The position numbers and the translations under genes were made by a program. Positions 1 through 7,851 of a stretch of DNA of 64,000 bases are shown here, piece after piece. Source of the DNA: Flavobacterium cucumis. GTDB lineage: Bacteria > Bacteroidota > Bacteroidia > Flavobacteriales > Flavobacteriaceae. Under the pieces are notes generated by a model. The model had not been told where the DNA came from and did not search any database. It worked only from the letters and a program-made list of their open reading frames with translations. Within the stretch, counting starts at the first letter, position 1. The number at the start of each line of letters is the position of its first letter. The stretch lies in the NCBI RefSeq assembly GCF_900148835.1, contig NZ_FRYK01000001.1:124001-188000 (forward strand), given 5' to 3'.

Positions 1-350
1 TCTGAAATATACGTTGTTTTAGTGGCTAATTCTGAAATATTTTGAACTTCTGGAACATAAATTAACCCCTCAAAAGCATTATTAGATGAATCTTTTGCCT
101 TATCAAAAGACAAATTTGAAAGGTTTACATATTTAATATCTTCTGAATTCTTAAAATCATTTACAAACACATTGGCACTATCATGAACTCCAATAGTTTT
201 AATATCGCCTTTATTTACACTTGATAAATACGCAATTAAAAACGTCATTCCCACAATCAATAACGGACCTAAAAAAGTCATTACGATAAATGATTTATTG
301 CGCACTTTTGCAATAAATTCTCTTTTGATAATTAAAGATAATACGCTCAT
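1..350 (-). CDS. ABC-2 type transporter permease, 5' part only (cut by window edge)
   Basis: About 116 residues can be read from an ATG at 350-348 and the frame is open to the left edge, so the C-terminal part is missing. It opens MSVLSLIIKREFIAKVRNKS, followed by a strongly hydrophobic segment (about residues 21-43), then a soluble stretch. An N-terminal KREF motif, one membrane helix and a large extracytoplasmic loop are typical of NatB/YhaP-type ABC-2 permeases. The preceding ATPase gene ends only 2 bases upstream on the same strand, so the two are almost certainly co-translated as one exporter. The substrate cannot be told. Family call is by pattern; the membrane-rich C-terminal half is not visible. 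Confidence 0.8.
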   Translation of the reverse strand, partial: MSVLSLIIKREFIAKVRNKSFIVMTFLGPLLIVGMTFLIAYLSSVNKGDIKTIGVHDSANVFVNDFKNSEDIKYVNLSNLSFDKAKDSSNNAFEGLIYVPEVQNISELATKTTYIS

Positions 351-352
351 AA

Positions 353-1273
353 TTATTGACTTACAGTTTGAATGAAAATATCGTTAACAGTTGGTATTTT
401 TTCCACAAAATGGGTCACTTGTCCGAATTGAGTTAAGATGGAAAGCAAGTCATTTGAATGGTATTGACCCAAATGCACTTCTAATTTTAAATCATCGTTT
501 AACGATTTGAAATTGGTTTGATTTAAGGTAAACTTATGTGTCAACTGCAACATTAAACCTTCGATGTTATTGGTAACAATTCCGACTTGATAAGTATTCG
601 TTCGATGTTGGCGTTTCACATCATCTAATTTTCCTTCAATTAATTTATTTGATTTGTGAATCAATGCGATGTAATCACACATTTCTTCCACCGATTCCAT
701 TCGATGTGTAGAAAAAATTACAGAAGTTCCTTTTTTATTTAGTTCGATGATTTCATCTTTGATTAAATTCGCATTCACTGGATCGAAACCTGAGAATGGT
801 TCGTCTAAAATCAATAATTTAGGTTGGTGCAAAACCGTTACAATAAACTGAATTTTCTGTGCCATCCCTTTTGAAAGTTCTTGAATTTTCTTGTCCCACC
901 ACCCTTGAATTTCGAACTTTTCAAACCAATATTTCAATTGTTTTTTAGCCTCTGCTTCGGACATTCCTTTTAGTTGAGCCAAATACAAACATTGTTCTCC
1001 TACTTTCATGGTTTTGTATAAACCGCGTTCTTCAGGCATATAGCCAATGTGCTTTACATGTTCAGGATGTAACTTTTCACCATCTAAAAATACAATACCG
1101 CTATCAGGCATAGTAATTTGATTAATAATACGGATTAAAGAGGTTTTTCCAGCACCATTTGGACCTAAAAGTCCGTAAATACTACCTTTTGGAACTTGAA
1201 GGGAAACATTATTTAAAGCGGTATAATCGCCATATTGCTTCACTACATTTTGTACTTCGAGAATGTTGCTCAT
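353..1273 (-). CDS. ABC transporter ATP-binding protein (NatA-like, DUF4162 C-terminus)
   Basis: A 306-residue cytoplasmic ATPase that would power the permease encoded 2 bases downstream. Visible motifs are Walker A GPNGAGKT (37-44), the signature LSKGM (133-137) and Walker B LLILDEP (153-159), followed by the switch histidine in STHRMES. Beyond about residue 215 is an extra domain of the DUF4162 type found in ABC-2 exporter ATPases (Na+, antibiotic or lipid export). It lies 164 bp behind dnaJ with two terminator-like hairpins between, so it is probably transcribed separately or by read-through. The transported substrate is unknown. Confidence 0.9.
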   Translation of the reverse strand: MSNILEVQNVVKQYGDYTALNNVSLQVPKGSIYGLLGPNGAGKTSLIRIINQITMPDSGIVFLDGEKLHPEHVKHIGYMPEERGLYKTMKVGEQCLYLAQLKGMSEAEAKKQLKYWFEKFEIQGWWDKKIQELSKGMAQKIQFIVTVLHQPKLLILDEPFSGFDPVNANLIKDEIIELNKKGTSVIFSTHRMESVEEMCDYIALIHKSNKLIEGKLDDVKRQHRTNTYQVGIVTNNIEGLMLQLTHKFTLNQTNFKSLNDDLKLEVHLGQYHSNDLLSILTQFGQVTHFVEKIPTVNDIFIQTVSQ

Positions 1274-1331
1274 ATGTGAAAAAGAATGAATTTTTGTTAT
1301 TAATAAGTAGTAAATATACTGATTTTGTTAC

Positions 1332-1365
1332 AAAAAAAACCCACCCTTTATTGCTAAAGGATGGG
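1332..1365 (-). terminator. Intrinsic terminator downstream of dnaJ
   Basis: On the minus strand an 11-bp stem (1340-1350 with 1355-1365, one C.A mismatch) with a 4-nt loop is followed by eight U residues. It lies between dnaJ and the ABC ATPase gene. Confidence 0.85.
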
Positions 1366-1386
1366 AAAAATTGCTATGAAAAAGAA

Positions 1387-1414
1387 AAACTCACCTTCCT
1401 AAGAAAGTGAGTTT
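1387..1414 (-). terminator. Second hairpin downstream of dnaJ
   Basis: AAACTCAC (1387-1394) pairs perfectly with GTGAGTTT (1407-1414). On the minus strand it is followed by a U-rich run broken by one C. It sits just after the dnaJ stop and ahead of the stronger terminator at 1332-1365, so the two form a tandem pair. Confidence 0.6.
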
Positions 1415-1437
1415 CAAATGTATTAATATTTATTTAA

Positions 1438-2565
1438 TTATGAAAACATATCTTTAACTTTTTCAAAAAAAGATTTATCTGACTTTTCAGGCTTCGGAAT
1501 GAAATTTTCATCTGTAAGCATTTTCTCAAAAAACTGCTTTTGTTCTTTATTTAAAACTTTTGGTGTCCAAACATTTACATGAACTAATAAGTCCCCATTT
1601 CCATATGAATTCAAACTTGGAATCCCCTTTCCTTTTAAGCGAAGAATTTTACCCGATTGAATTCCTTCTTCTAATTTAATTCGTACTTTTCCTGAAACAG
1701 TATCTATTTCTTTAGAGACACCTAAAGCCGCTTCTGCAAAACTAATATATAAATCGTAATGTAAGTTTTCGCCTTCACGCTTTAAAAATTCGTGTTCGAC
1801 TTCTTCGATAGCAACAATTAAATCCCCTGGTATACTATTAGTTCCTGGTGCTTCGTTACCTTTACCAGCGACTTTTAATTGCATTCCATCTACAACTCCA
1901 GCTGGAATTTTGATTGAAACGGTATCGTCTTCTAACAACATTCCTTGTACATCAGCTCCAGCAGGTTTTTGATCCAAAATTTGACCAGAACCACTACAAA
2001 CATGACATGTAGTTGCGGTTTGCATTCTACCTAAAATAGTATTGGCTACTTTCATAATTTGTCCCGAACCATTACAAGTTGGACACGTTCTGTAAGTAAC
2101 ACCTTTAGCTTGAACTTTGCGTTTAACTTTTACTTTCTTTTCAACTCCATTCGCAATCTCTTCTAAAGTTAATTTTACTTTAATACGAAGATTACTTCCT
2201 TTAACTCTGCGTTGGCCACCGCCACCAAAACCACCTCCGAAACCAGAGAAACCTCCGCCTCCAAAAGCACCTCCAAAAATATCACCAAATTGACTGAAAA
2301 TATCGTCCATATTCATATGATGACCGCCTCCAAAGCCACCATTTTCAAATGCTTGGTGTCCGTATTGATCATAACGAGCCTTTTTGTCAGGGTCACTCAA
2401 AACTTCATACGCCTCAGCTGCTAATTTGAAATTTTCTTCAGCTTCTTTATTTCCTGGATTTTTATCCGGGTGAAATTCGATTGCTTTCTTTCGATACGCT
2501 TTCTTAATTTCCTCAGGAGTAGCGCTTTTAGTGATGCCTAATATTTCGTAAAAATCTTTTTTCAT
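1438..2565 (-). CDS. dnaJ: Chaperone protein DnaJ (Hsp40), single zinc centre
   Basis: 375 residues. It is the co-chaperone that delivers substrates to DnaK and stimulates its ATPase. The J domain starts at residue 1 with the HPD motif at 32-34, followed by a Gly/Phe-rich linker (about 75-118) and the C-terminal substrate-binding domains (about 120-350). The zinc region is unusual: only two CxxCxGxG motifs are present (CPTCNGSG at 161-168 and CHVCSGSG at 187-194) instead of four. They are 18 residues apart and keep the sequence around motifs 2 and 3, so zinc centre II is retained and centre I (motifs 1 and 4) is gone. It lies 68 bp behind grpE on the same strand. Despite the missing motifs it is a true full-length type I DnaJ, not CbpA. 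Confidence 0.97.
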   Translation of the reverse strand: MKKDFYEILGITKSATPEEIKKAYRKKAIEFHPDKNPGNKEAEENFKLAAEAYEVLSDPDKKARYDQYGHQAFENGGFGGGHHMNMDDIFSQFGDIFGGAFGGGGFSGFGGGFGGGGQRRVKGSNLRIKVKLTLEEIANGVEKKVKVKRKVQAKGVTYRTCPTCNGSGQIMKVANTILGRMQTATTCHVCSGSGQILDQKPAGADVQGMLLEDDTVSIKIPAGVVDGMQLKVAGKGNEAPGTNSIPGDLIVAIEEVEHEFLKREGENLHYDLYISFAEAALGVSKEIDTVSGKVRIKLEEGIQSGKILRLKGKGIPSLNSYGNGDLLVHVNVWTPKVLNKEQKQFFEKMLTDENFIPKPEKSDKSFFEKVKDMFS

Positions 2566-2615
2566 TTTAAAATATTGTTATAAATAATTAAAACGCGATG
2601 AAACGCGTTTCTACA

Positions 2616-2655
2616 AAAGGTTGTGATTGGAAACTAATTTCCAATCACAACCTTT
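2616..2655 (-). terminator. Perfect 18-bp hairpin between grpE and dnaJ
   Basis: Positions 2616-2633 are exactly complementary to 2638-2655, with a 4-nt loop that carries the first base of the grpE stop codon (TAG at 2636-2634). The upstream arm is inside the end of grpE. Only about four U residues follow on the minus strand, so it may attenuate transcription or protect the mRNA end rather than fully terminate. Confidence 0.65.
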
Positions 2656-3197
2656 GGGAAACGAATTATTTTATCACCTAATTTATATCCTTTTTCAATC
2701 ACATCAACAATTTTTCCTTTCAAATCATCTGATGGGGCTGGAATTTGTGTTATCGCTTCTGCAAAATCAGCATCAAAAGCATCTCCTGCTTTTACTTCAA
2801 CTTCTTCTAACCCTTTAGAGACTAAAGTTGATTTCAATTTATCATGTATCAATTGAACTCCTGTCACTAAAGCTTCCTCTTGAGATTTAGAAATTTGCGC
2901 CCAAGCTCTATCGAAATCATCTAACACAGGTAACATTGCTTGTAAAACCTCTTGATTAGCCGTTTTAAATAAATCAATTCGTTCTTTAGCAGTACGCTTT
3001 TTATAATTTTCAAATTCAGCAAAAAGTCTCAAAAACTTATCCTTCTCTTTCGCTAATTCTTCTTGTAATTGCTCTTCAACTGTAAGCTCTGGAGCATTAA
3101 TCTCTTGATTTTCTGAAACATTCTCAATATTAATGTTTTCCTTATCGATGTTTTCAGTACTTTCTTGACTCATATTTTTAAATATTTTTTTAAACAT
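2634..3197 (-). CDS. grpE: Nucleotide exchange factor GrpE
   Basis: 187 residues. GrpE is a homodimeric exchange factor that releases ADP from DnaK and closes the DnaK-DnaJ-GrpE cycle. The N-terminal 35 residues are Asn/Glu-rich and disordered-looking. A long charged helix follows (about 40-95, with the EFENYKKRTAKE segment typical of the family), then the small C-terminal beta-domain (about 130-187, ending with KVVIGN). The start could be Met1 or Met9 (MSQEST); Met1 gives a short basic extension. It is first gene of a grpE-dnaJ unit with a good promoter at 3221-3253. Confidence 0.96.
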   Translation of the reverse strand: MFKKIFKNMSQESTENIDKENINIENVSENQEINAPELTVEEQLQEELAKEKDKFLRLFAEFENYKKRTAKERIDLFKTANQEVLQAMLPVLDDFDRAWAQISKSQEEALVTGVQLIHDKLKSTLVSKGLEEVEVKAGDAFDADFAEAITQIPAPSDDLKGKIVDVIEKGYKLGDKIIRFPKVVIGN

Positions 3198-3220
3198 TGT
3201 GACTTTAGTAAATGCGATTG

Positions 3221-3253
3221 CAAATGTATTGCCAAAAGTTGTAAAATGTCAAA
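3221..3253 (-). promoter_or_regulatory. Predicted sigma-ABfr-type promoter for grpE
   Basis: On the minus strand TTTG (3253-3250), a 21-nt spacer and TACATTTG (3228-3221) match the Bacteroidetes TTTG / TAnnTTTG consensus. It lies about 25 nt upstream of the grpE start. No heat-shock operator of the CIRCE type was seen. Confidence 0.7.
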
Positions 3254-3320
3254 TTGTCAGCAAATTAATTGAAAGATAAATTTTAGCAACTTTTTAAGAG
3301 ATTTAAATTAAGTTTAGAAG

Positions 3321-3328
3321 TAAGTTTG
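3321..3328 (+). promoter_or_regulatory. Predicted -7 element for the YceI gene
   Basis: TAAGTTTG matches TAnnTTTG exactly, 22 bp upstream of the ATG at 3351. No clear TTTG was found at the -33 position. Confidence 0.5.
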
Positions 3329-3350
3329 TGACAAACAAAAAAATTATATC

Positions 3351-4016
3351 ATGAAAAAAAGCATTTTAAGTTTATTCGTTTTGGCTACAATCACAATGAA
3401 TGTAGCTTGTAAAGGAGAAAAAAATGAAGCTGGTGAAGCTGGTGAAGTTGCAACTGCATCAGCAGAAAGTACAACATTTGTGGTAGACACAACAGCTTCA
3501 GTCATTGAGTGGATTGGTTCTAAACCTGCAGGAAAACACAACGGAACCATCAGTTTAAAATCAGGAGAAGTTGCGGTTAAGAATGACAGCATTCAAAGCG
3601 GTAAATTTGTAATCGATATGAATTCGATTGTGGTAACTGATTTAAAAGCAGGTGACGGAAAAGAAGATTTAGAGGCTCATTTAAAAGGTACAGGTGACAA
3701 AGAAGGAGAAGATCACTTCTTTAATGTAAGTAAATTCCCAGAAGGGATGTTTGAAATTACTTCTATCACATCTGAAAACGGGAAAGCTAACGTAAATGGA
3801 AATTTAACTTTAAAAGGAGTTACTAAACCCGTTACATTTCCAGCAACTGTTGCTTACGAAGGAAACAATATGACATTAACTTCTGATGCCTTTCAAATTA
3901 ACAGAACACTTTGGAATGTAAACTATGCTTCAAAATCTATATTTGATGATTTAAAAGACAAGTTTGTGAATGATGAAATTGAATTAGTTGTAAAATTAAA
4001 AGCAACAAAACAATAA
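3351..4016 (+). CDS. YceI family lipoprotein
   Basis: 221 residues. A signal peptide ends at Cys20 (TMNVAC followed by Lys), so this is a likely lipoprotein, though Asn at -3 makes the lipobox imperfect. After a Glu/Ala-rich linker the YceI lipocalin-like beta-barrel runs from about residue 40 to the end, with the characteristic SVIEWIGSK, HNGTISLKSGEV, HFFNVSKFPE and NGNLTLKGVTKPVTFP segments. YceI proteins bind isoprenoid or other long-chain lipids in the periplasm; the ligand here is unknown. Monocistronic: its own -7 element upstream and a strong terminator immediately after the stop. Confidence 0.92.
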   Translation: MKKSILSLFVLATITMNVACKGEKNEAGEAGEVATASAESTTFVVDTTASVIEWIGSKPAGKHNGTISLKSGEVAVKNDSIQSGKFVIDMNSIVVTDLKAGDGKEDLEAHLKGTGDKEGEDHFFNVSKFPEGMFEITSITSENGKANVNGNLTLKGVTKPVTFPATVAYEGNNMTLTSDAFQINRTLWNVNYASKSIFDDLKDKFVNDEIELVVKLKATKQ

Positions 4017-4020
4017 AACC

Positions 4021-4048
4021 AAAACCGCCAATAAAATGGCGGTTTTTT
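4021..4048. terminator. Bidirectional terminator between yceI and the epimerase gene
   Basis: AAAACCGCCA (4021-4030) pairs with TGGCGGTTTT (4037-4046), with a U-run on the plus strand and an A-rich flank that also gives U residues on the minus strand. It serves the convergent genes on both sides. Confidence 0.85.
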
Positions 4049-4049
4049 T

Positions 4050-4955
4050 TTATTTTAATAAATCATTTAAAGCTCTTTCAAGAGAAGCAAATTTGAATTG
4101 ATATTTCAAATCAAGTAATTTTCTACAACTTACATGTTGACTTGAAAATAAAATCTGATGCATTTCGCCCAACATAATTCTCATGACAAATTGTGGAATA
4201 TTGGGAAGGAACAATGGTTTCCCTAAAGTTTTGGCAATAGTCTTTGTAAGTTCAGAGTTCGTTACTGGATAGGGTGCAACACCATTAAAAACTCCAGAGT
4301 ACTGATTTTCAATAACGAATTGGAAAATGCCAACCAAATCTTGAATGTGAATCCAAGATTGGTAGTGCTCCCCAGAACCAAAAGCTGCCCCAACACCCAT
4401 TTTAATTGGTTTCGCCATTTCTAATAAAGCTCCACCATTTTTCGCTAAAACGATTCCTATTCTAATTTTAGCTACCTTAATATGCAGTTTCTCAAATTGA
4501 TTCACTTCATCTTCCCATTGTTGCACTACATTACCTAGAAACGAATTATCTACCCTATCATCAGTTTCATGATAAATGTAATTTAAATCGTTTGGGTATA
4601 TACCAATAGCAGATGCGGAAACGATATGTTTCACTTGATGCGAATTTTTTTGAAGAGCTTTATATAAAAGTCGTGTAGAAAGAACTCTACTCTCAATAAT
4701 TTCTTGCTTGTAAGAAGGCGTCCACTTCTTGGCAACACTTGCTCCAGCTAAATGTACAATAACCTCAACATCTGTTAAAGCATTCAAATCGATTTCAGAT
4801 GTCTTGGGATTCCAATAAAAACCTTTGTAATTATTTTGCGAAACCAATTTTGATTTTGAAGTAGACAAATAATGAACCGTAAATCCATTTTGAAGCAATA
4901 AACTTACCAATTCTTGTCCAACTAGCCCAGTAGCTCCTGTAATTAAAACCGTCAT
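4050..4955 (-). CDS. TIGR01777 family NAD(P)-dependent epimerase
   Basis: An extended-SDR protein of about 301 residues from the preferred start. The nucleotide-binding motif TGATGLVG is 5 residues from the chosen Met (4955), which is where this family normally starts; upstream in-frame Mets at 4973 and 4988 would add a lysine-rich tail. VIHLAGA-type (VIVHLAGASVAKKW) and SASAIGIYP segments follow, and the C-terminal part matches the family's DUF1731 region. Relatives include E. coli YfcH and the cell-division inhibitor SULA; the biochemical substrate is unknown. It runs against the YceI gene and shares its terminator. Confidence 0.85.
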   Translation of the reverse strand: MTVLITGATGLVGQELVSLLLQNGFTVHYLSTSKSKLVSQNNYKGFYWNPKTSEIDLNALTDVEVIVHLAGASVAKKWTPSYKQEIIESRVLSTRLLYKALQKNSHQVKHIVSASAIGIYPNDLNYIYHETDDRVDNSFLGNVVQQWEDEVNQFEKLHIKVAKIRIGIVLAKNGGALLEMAKPIKMGVGAAFGSGEHYQSWIHIQDLVGIFQFVIENQYSGVFNGVAPYPVTNSELTKTIAKTLGKPLFLPNIPQFVMRIMLGEMHQILFSSQHVSCRKLLDLKYQFKFASLERALNDLLK

Positions 4956-5051
4956 TTTCTTTTCCTTTTTCATCAAATTTACTATCAAAAAATCGGTAAT
5001 GAAAGTTAATTAACTTATGTTTAGGATTAGTTTGGTTTGCTGTTACTAAGC

Positions 5052-5099
5052 GTTTCAAGTTTCAGATATCGAGTGATTAAAGAACGTGAAACTTGAAAC
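5052..5099. repeat. Inverted repeat made of CAAGTTTC units
   Basis: GTTTCAAGTTTCA (5052-5064) and TGAAACTTGAAAC (5087-5099) are perfect 13-bp inverted copies around a 22-nt spacer. There is no U-tract on either side, so it is not a standard terminator. It lies just beyond the stop of the DUF4442 gene. Confidence 0.6.
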
Positions 5100-5101
5100 T
5101 T

Positions 5102-5557
5102 TTAACCTCTAACTTTAATTGTCCACTCAAATTGCATTTCAGAAACTTGTTCTCCTTTTTCATTCTTACCAATAGAAGTTAACCAAATGGTTTGCCCTTC
5201 ATTAGTAGCTACAGCTTTTTGAATCGTTTCTTTTATTAAGTTTCCTTGATTGCAAGTAAAAGTAATTCTTCCTGTTGCCTTTTTTGTAAAGACACTTTTA
5301 TTTTGAGCTACTAACATCGAAATGCTTTTTTTACTTTGCTTTATTTGAAACATAACTAAAGCACCAGTTGTAAATTCGGCTGCCATAGCTTGTACAGCAA
5401 AATACATGGAATTAAAAGGATTCTGGTTGAACCAACGGTGCTTTACGGTAACCTCACAAACCTCTGGTGAAATTGACTTTACTCTTACCCCGCTCCAAAA
5501 AGCAGAAGGTAATTTGAAAAACATAAAAGCATTTAATTTTGATGGTGTAAACTGCAT
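5102..5557 (-). CDS. DUF4442 hotdog-fold protein (thioesterase-like)
   Basis: 151 residues matching the DUF4442 branch of the hotdog superfamily, with the central helix/turn NQNPFNSMYFAVQAMAAEFTTG (about residues 45-66) that in related proteins forms the acyl-CoA or acyl-ACP binding tunnel. The rest is beta-strand-rich. Family members are presumed acyl-CoA thioesterases, but this group is largely uncharacterised. It has no signal peptide. It is divergent from the PadR operon and separated by 231 bp. Confidence 0.8.
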   Translation of the reverse strand: MQFTPSKLNAFMFFKLPSAFWSGVRVKSISPEVCEVTVKHRWFNQNPFNSMYFAVQAMAAEFTTGALVMFQIKQSKKSISMLVAQNKSVFTKKATGRITFTCNQGNLIKETIQKAVATNEGQTIWLTSIGKNEKGEQVSEMQFEWTIKVRG

Positions 5558-5788
5558 ATTCTATTGATTTTGTTGTAAAAATACAAAAAATACTATGCAT
5601 TCCTATTATTTTTTATTTGTTAATTTTTTGTTAAATATAAGTACTATGCGTAACATAATACCTTCTTTTAGACTTATCTTTGTATAAGAAAATAATAGGT
5701 AATCTAATTTTCAATCATCAAATCAATCACTGCGAAAGCAAAAAGAATCAAAAAATGAACAGTCTAATTAAAAAAAACAAAGGGAATT
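5558..5788. promoter_or_regulatory. Divergent promoter region, with -7 element for the padR operon
   Basis: 231 bp AT-rich spacer between the divergent DUF4442 and padR genes. TATCTTTG at 5675-5682 on the plus strand is a full match to TAnnTTTG and leaves a leader of about 100 nt before padR. A long leader gives room for a PadR operator, but no convincing ATGTAT-type dyad was identified. Confidence 0.5.
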
Positions 5789-6118
5789 ATGAACATTGAA
5801 AACACTAAAGCACAAATGCGAAAAGGTGTTTTGGAATTTTGTATCTTATCCGTATTAAAAGAAAAAGATGCATATACTTCTGAAATATTGGATACGCTAA
5901 AAAATGCTAAACTACTAGTTGTGGAAGGCACCGTTTATCCACTACTAACAAGGCTAAAAAACGATGGATTATTAAATTATCGTTGGGAAGAATCCACATC
6001 GGGACCACCAAGAAAATATTACGGTTTAACCGATGAAGGCAAAGAATTTTTACAAGAATTAAATGGCACCTGGAAAGAATTATCAGATGCAGTAAACATA
6101 ATAACAAGTCAAAACTAA
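5789..6118 (+). CDS. PadR family transcriptional regulator
   Basis: 109 residues, the short PadR-s2 type. The winged helix fills nearly the whole protein: RKGVLEFCILSVL, the recognition-helix region EGTVYPLLTRLKNDGLL (about 47-63) and the wing GPPRKYYGLTDEGK (about 72-85), with a short C-terminal dimerisation helix. It is first in a tight run with the PspC gene 5 bp downstream and two DUF2807 genes after it, so it most likely represses its own operon and responds to an envelope or small-molecule signal. Confidence 0.93.
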   Translation: MNIENTKAQMRKGVLEFCILSVLKEKDAYTSEILDTLKNAKLLVVEGTVYPLLTRLKNDGLLNYRWEESTSGPPRKYYGLTDEGKEFLQELNGTWKELSDAVNIITSQN

Positions 6119-6123
6119 AGGTC

Positions 6124-7830
6124 ATGAACAAAACAATAAGTATAAATTTAGGAGGTTTTTTCTTTCACATCGACGAAGATGCCTATCAAAAATTATCGCG
6201 TTATTTTGATGCGGTGAAACGTTCACTTTCGCCTGATGGAAGAGACGAAATCATGAAAGATATTGAAAGCCGTATTGCTGAACTCTTCCAAGAGCGTTTA
6301 AAAAATGAGAAACAAGTTGTCGGATTAACCGAAATTGAAGAAGTAATCTCGATTATGGGACAGCCTGAAGATTATAAAATAGATGATGAGAAGACAACAT
6401 ATCAATCTACCGCTTCTTCTACTAATTTCTATTATCCTTCAAAGCGATTGTATCGTGATAAAGAAAACGGCATGCTTGGTGGCGTAATGGCTGGTTTGGG
6501 TCACTATTTAGGAATTGATACACTATGGTTACGCATCATCATGGTGATTTTATTCTTCGGATTTGGAACGGGTTTATTTGTTTACATCGTTTTGTGGATT
6601 TTAGTTCCTGAAGCGGTTACCACAACTCAGAAATTAGAAATGAAAGGCGAACCTATAACCATTTCAAATATCGAAAAAAAAGTAAAGGAAGGTTTTGACG
6701 ATATTGCTTCGAAATTTAGTAATATCGATCATGAAAAGATTGCAAATACAGCTAAATCAGGTGCTACAAGAATTGGATCTACCATTGAGGAGGTCATTTC
6801 TACCATCTTCAAAGTATTCGCAAAACTAATCGGTTCTTTTATCATCTTTTTCTCTGGAATTGGTCTAATTGGAATTATTATCACAAGCATCATCATGATA
6901 TTTTCATCCACAATGCCTGATAATTACATACTAAATCATATCAATACGCCAATTGGATTAGAAACACCCCTATGGGTTCAAGGAATTTTATTGCTTCTTG
7001 GATTTGGCATCCCTTTATTTTTCTTACTAATTTTAGGTTTAAAATTAATGGTAAACAATTTAAGATCTATTGGTAATTATGTAAAGTATAGCTTATTAGC
7101 CGTTTGGATTATTGCGGTAGGGATCATCATTTCATTAGGAATTAACGAAGCTTCTCAATTAGCATTTGAGGGAAAATCTGTTCAAAAAGAACTCATTTCA
7201 ATTACACCAAAAGATACACTAAATATTAAATTTAAAAACAATGATTTCTATTCAAAAAGCAATTACAGAAATCACGATTTCAAAATAACCCAAGACGAAG
7301 GGAATAATGAAATCATTTATTCGAATAATGTGTCTATTGAAATCAAATACACTGATGAAGCTACTCCATACATGTTAATTGAAAAACTAGCGAATGGAAA
7401 ATCAACTTCACAAGCAAAAACACGTGCTGAAAAAATTAAATACAATTACAAGATTGATGGAAATACCATTATTCTAGATAATTACTTACTAACAGCAGTA
7501 GAAAATAAATTCAGAGGTCAAGAAGTTGAAATCTATTTATTCTTACCAAAAGGAACTATTTTTAAAACAGACGAACATTATAGCAACTACGATAGCAGTG
7601 ATTATGACTTTTTCGACGAAAACGAATACGACACCAAGAATCCAATTTTTCAAGTGGAATCTGATAAAATCAAATGTTTGAATTGTTTCCCTAATAATAA
7701 TTCAGAAAACAATGAAAATACAAATGAAGATTCGTCTACTATAATTTTTGACTCCAATGGTATCTTAATCAAAAAAAAGAGTGAAAAGGAAACTCAAAAT
7801 GTTAAAATCGAAATTGACACAAAAAAATAA
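6124..7830 (+). CDS. PspC domain membrane protein
   Basis: 568 residues. The N-terminal about 110 residues are soluble and include a repeated-looking DAVKRSLSPDGRDEIMKDIESRIAELF segment. The PspC domain (about 112-165) starts with KRLYRDKENGMLGGVMAGLGHYLGID and a membrane helix. Three further hydrophobic segments lie near residues 235-260, 282-305 and 318-340. The C-terminal 220 residues are Asn/Lys-rich and probably outside the cytoplasmic membrane, ending in a charged tail. PspC proteins sense or respond to envelope stress. The 5-bp gap to padR indicates one operon. Confidence 0.9.
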   Translation: MNKTISINLGGFFFHIDEDAYQKLSRYFDAVKRSLSPDGRDEIMKDIESRIAELFQERLKNEKQVVGLTEIEEVISIMGQPEDYKIDDEKTTYQSTASSTNFYYPSKRLYRDKENGMLGGVMAGLGHYLGIDTLWLRIIMVILFFGFGTGLFVYIVLWILVPEAVTTTQKLEMKGEPITISNIEKKVKEGFDDIASKFSNIDHEKIANTAKSGATRIGSTIEEVISTIFKVFAKLIGSFIIFFSGIGLIGIIITSIIMIFSSTMPDNYILNHINTPIGLETPLWVQGILLLLGFGIPLFFLLILGLKLMVNNLRSIGNYVKYSLLAVWIIAVGIIISLGINEASQLAFEGKSVQKELISITPKDTLNIKFKNNDFYSKSNYRNHDFKITQDEGNNEIIYSNNVSIEIKYTDEATPYMLIEKLANGKSTSQAKTRAEKIKYNYKIDGNTIILDNYLLTAVENKFRGQEVEIYLFLPKGTIFKTDEHYSNYDSSDYDFFDENEYDTKNPIFQVESDKIKCLNCFPNNNSENNENTNEDSSTIIFDSNGILIKKKSEKETQNVKIEIDTKK

Positions 7831-7851
7831 CTAATCCAAAATTAATCGATT

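Noticed and set aside
4831..5058. 75-codon minus-strand frame overlapping the epimerase start
   Set aside because: Out of frame with the epimerase and low in protein character; a shadow of the gene and its leader.
5083..5092. AACGTGAAAC resembles half of a parS site
   Set aside because: The other half is missing and the sequence is part of the CAAGTTTC inverted repeat; parAB lie about 19 kb away. Not reported as parS.
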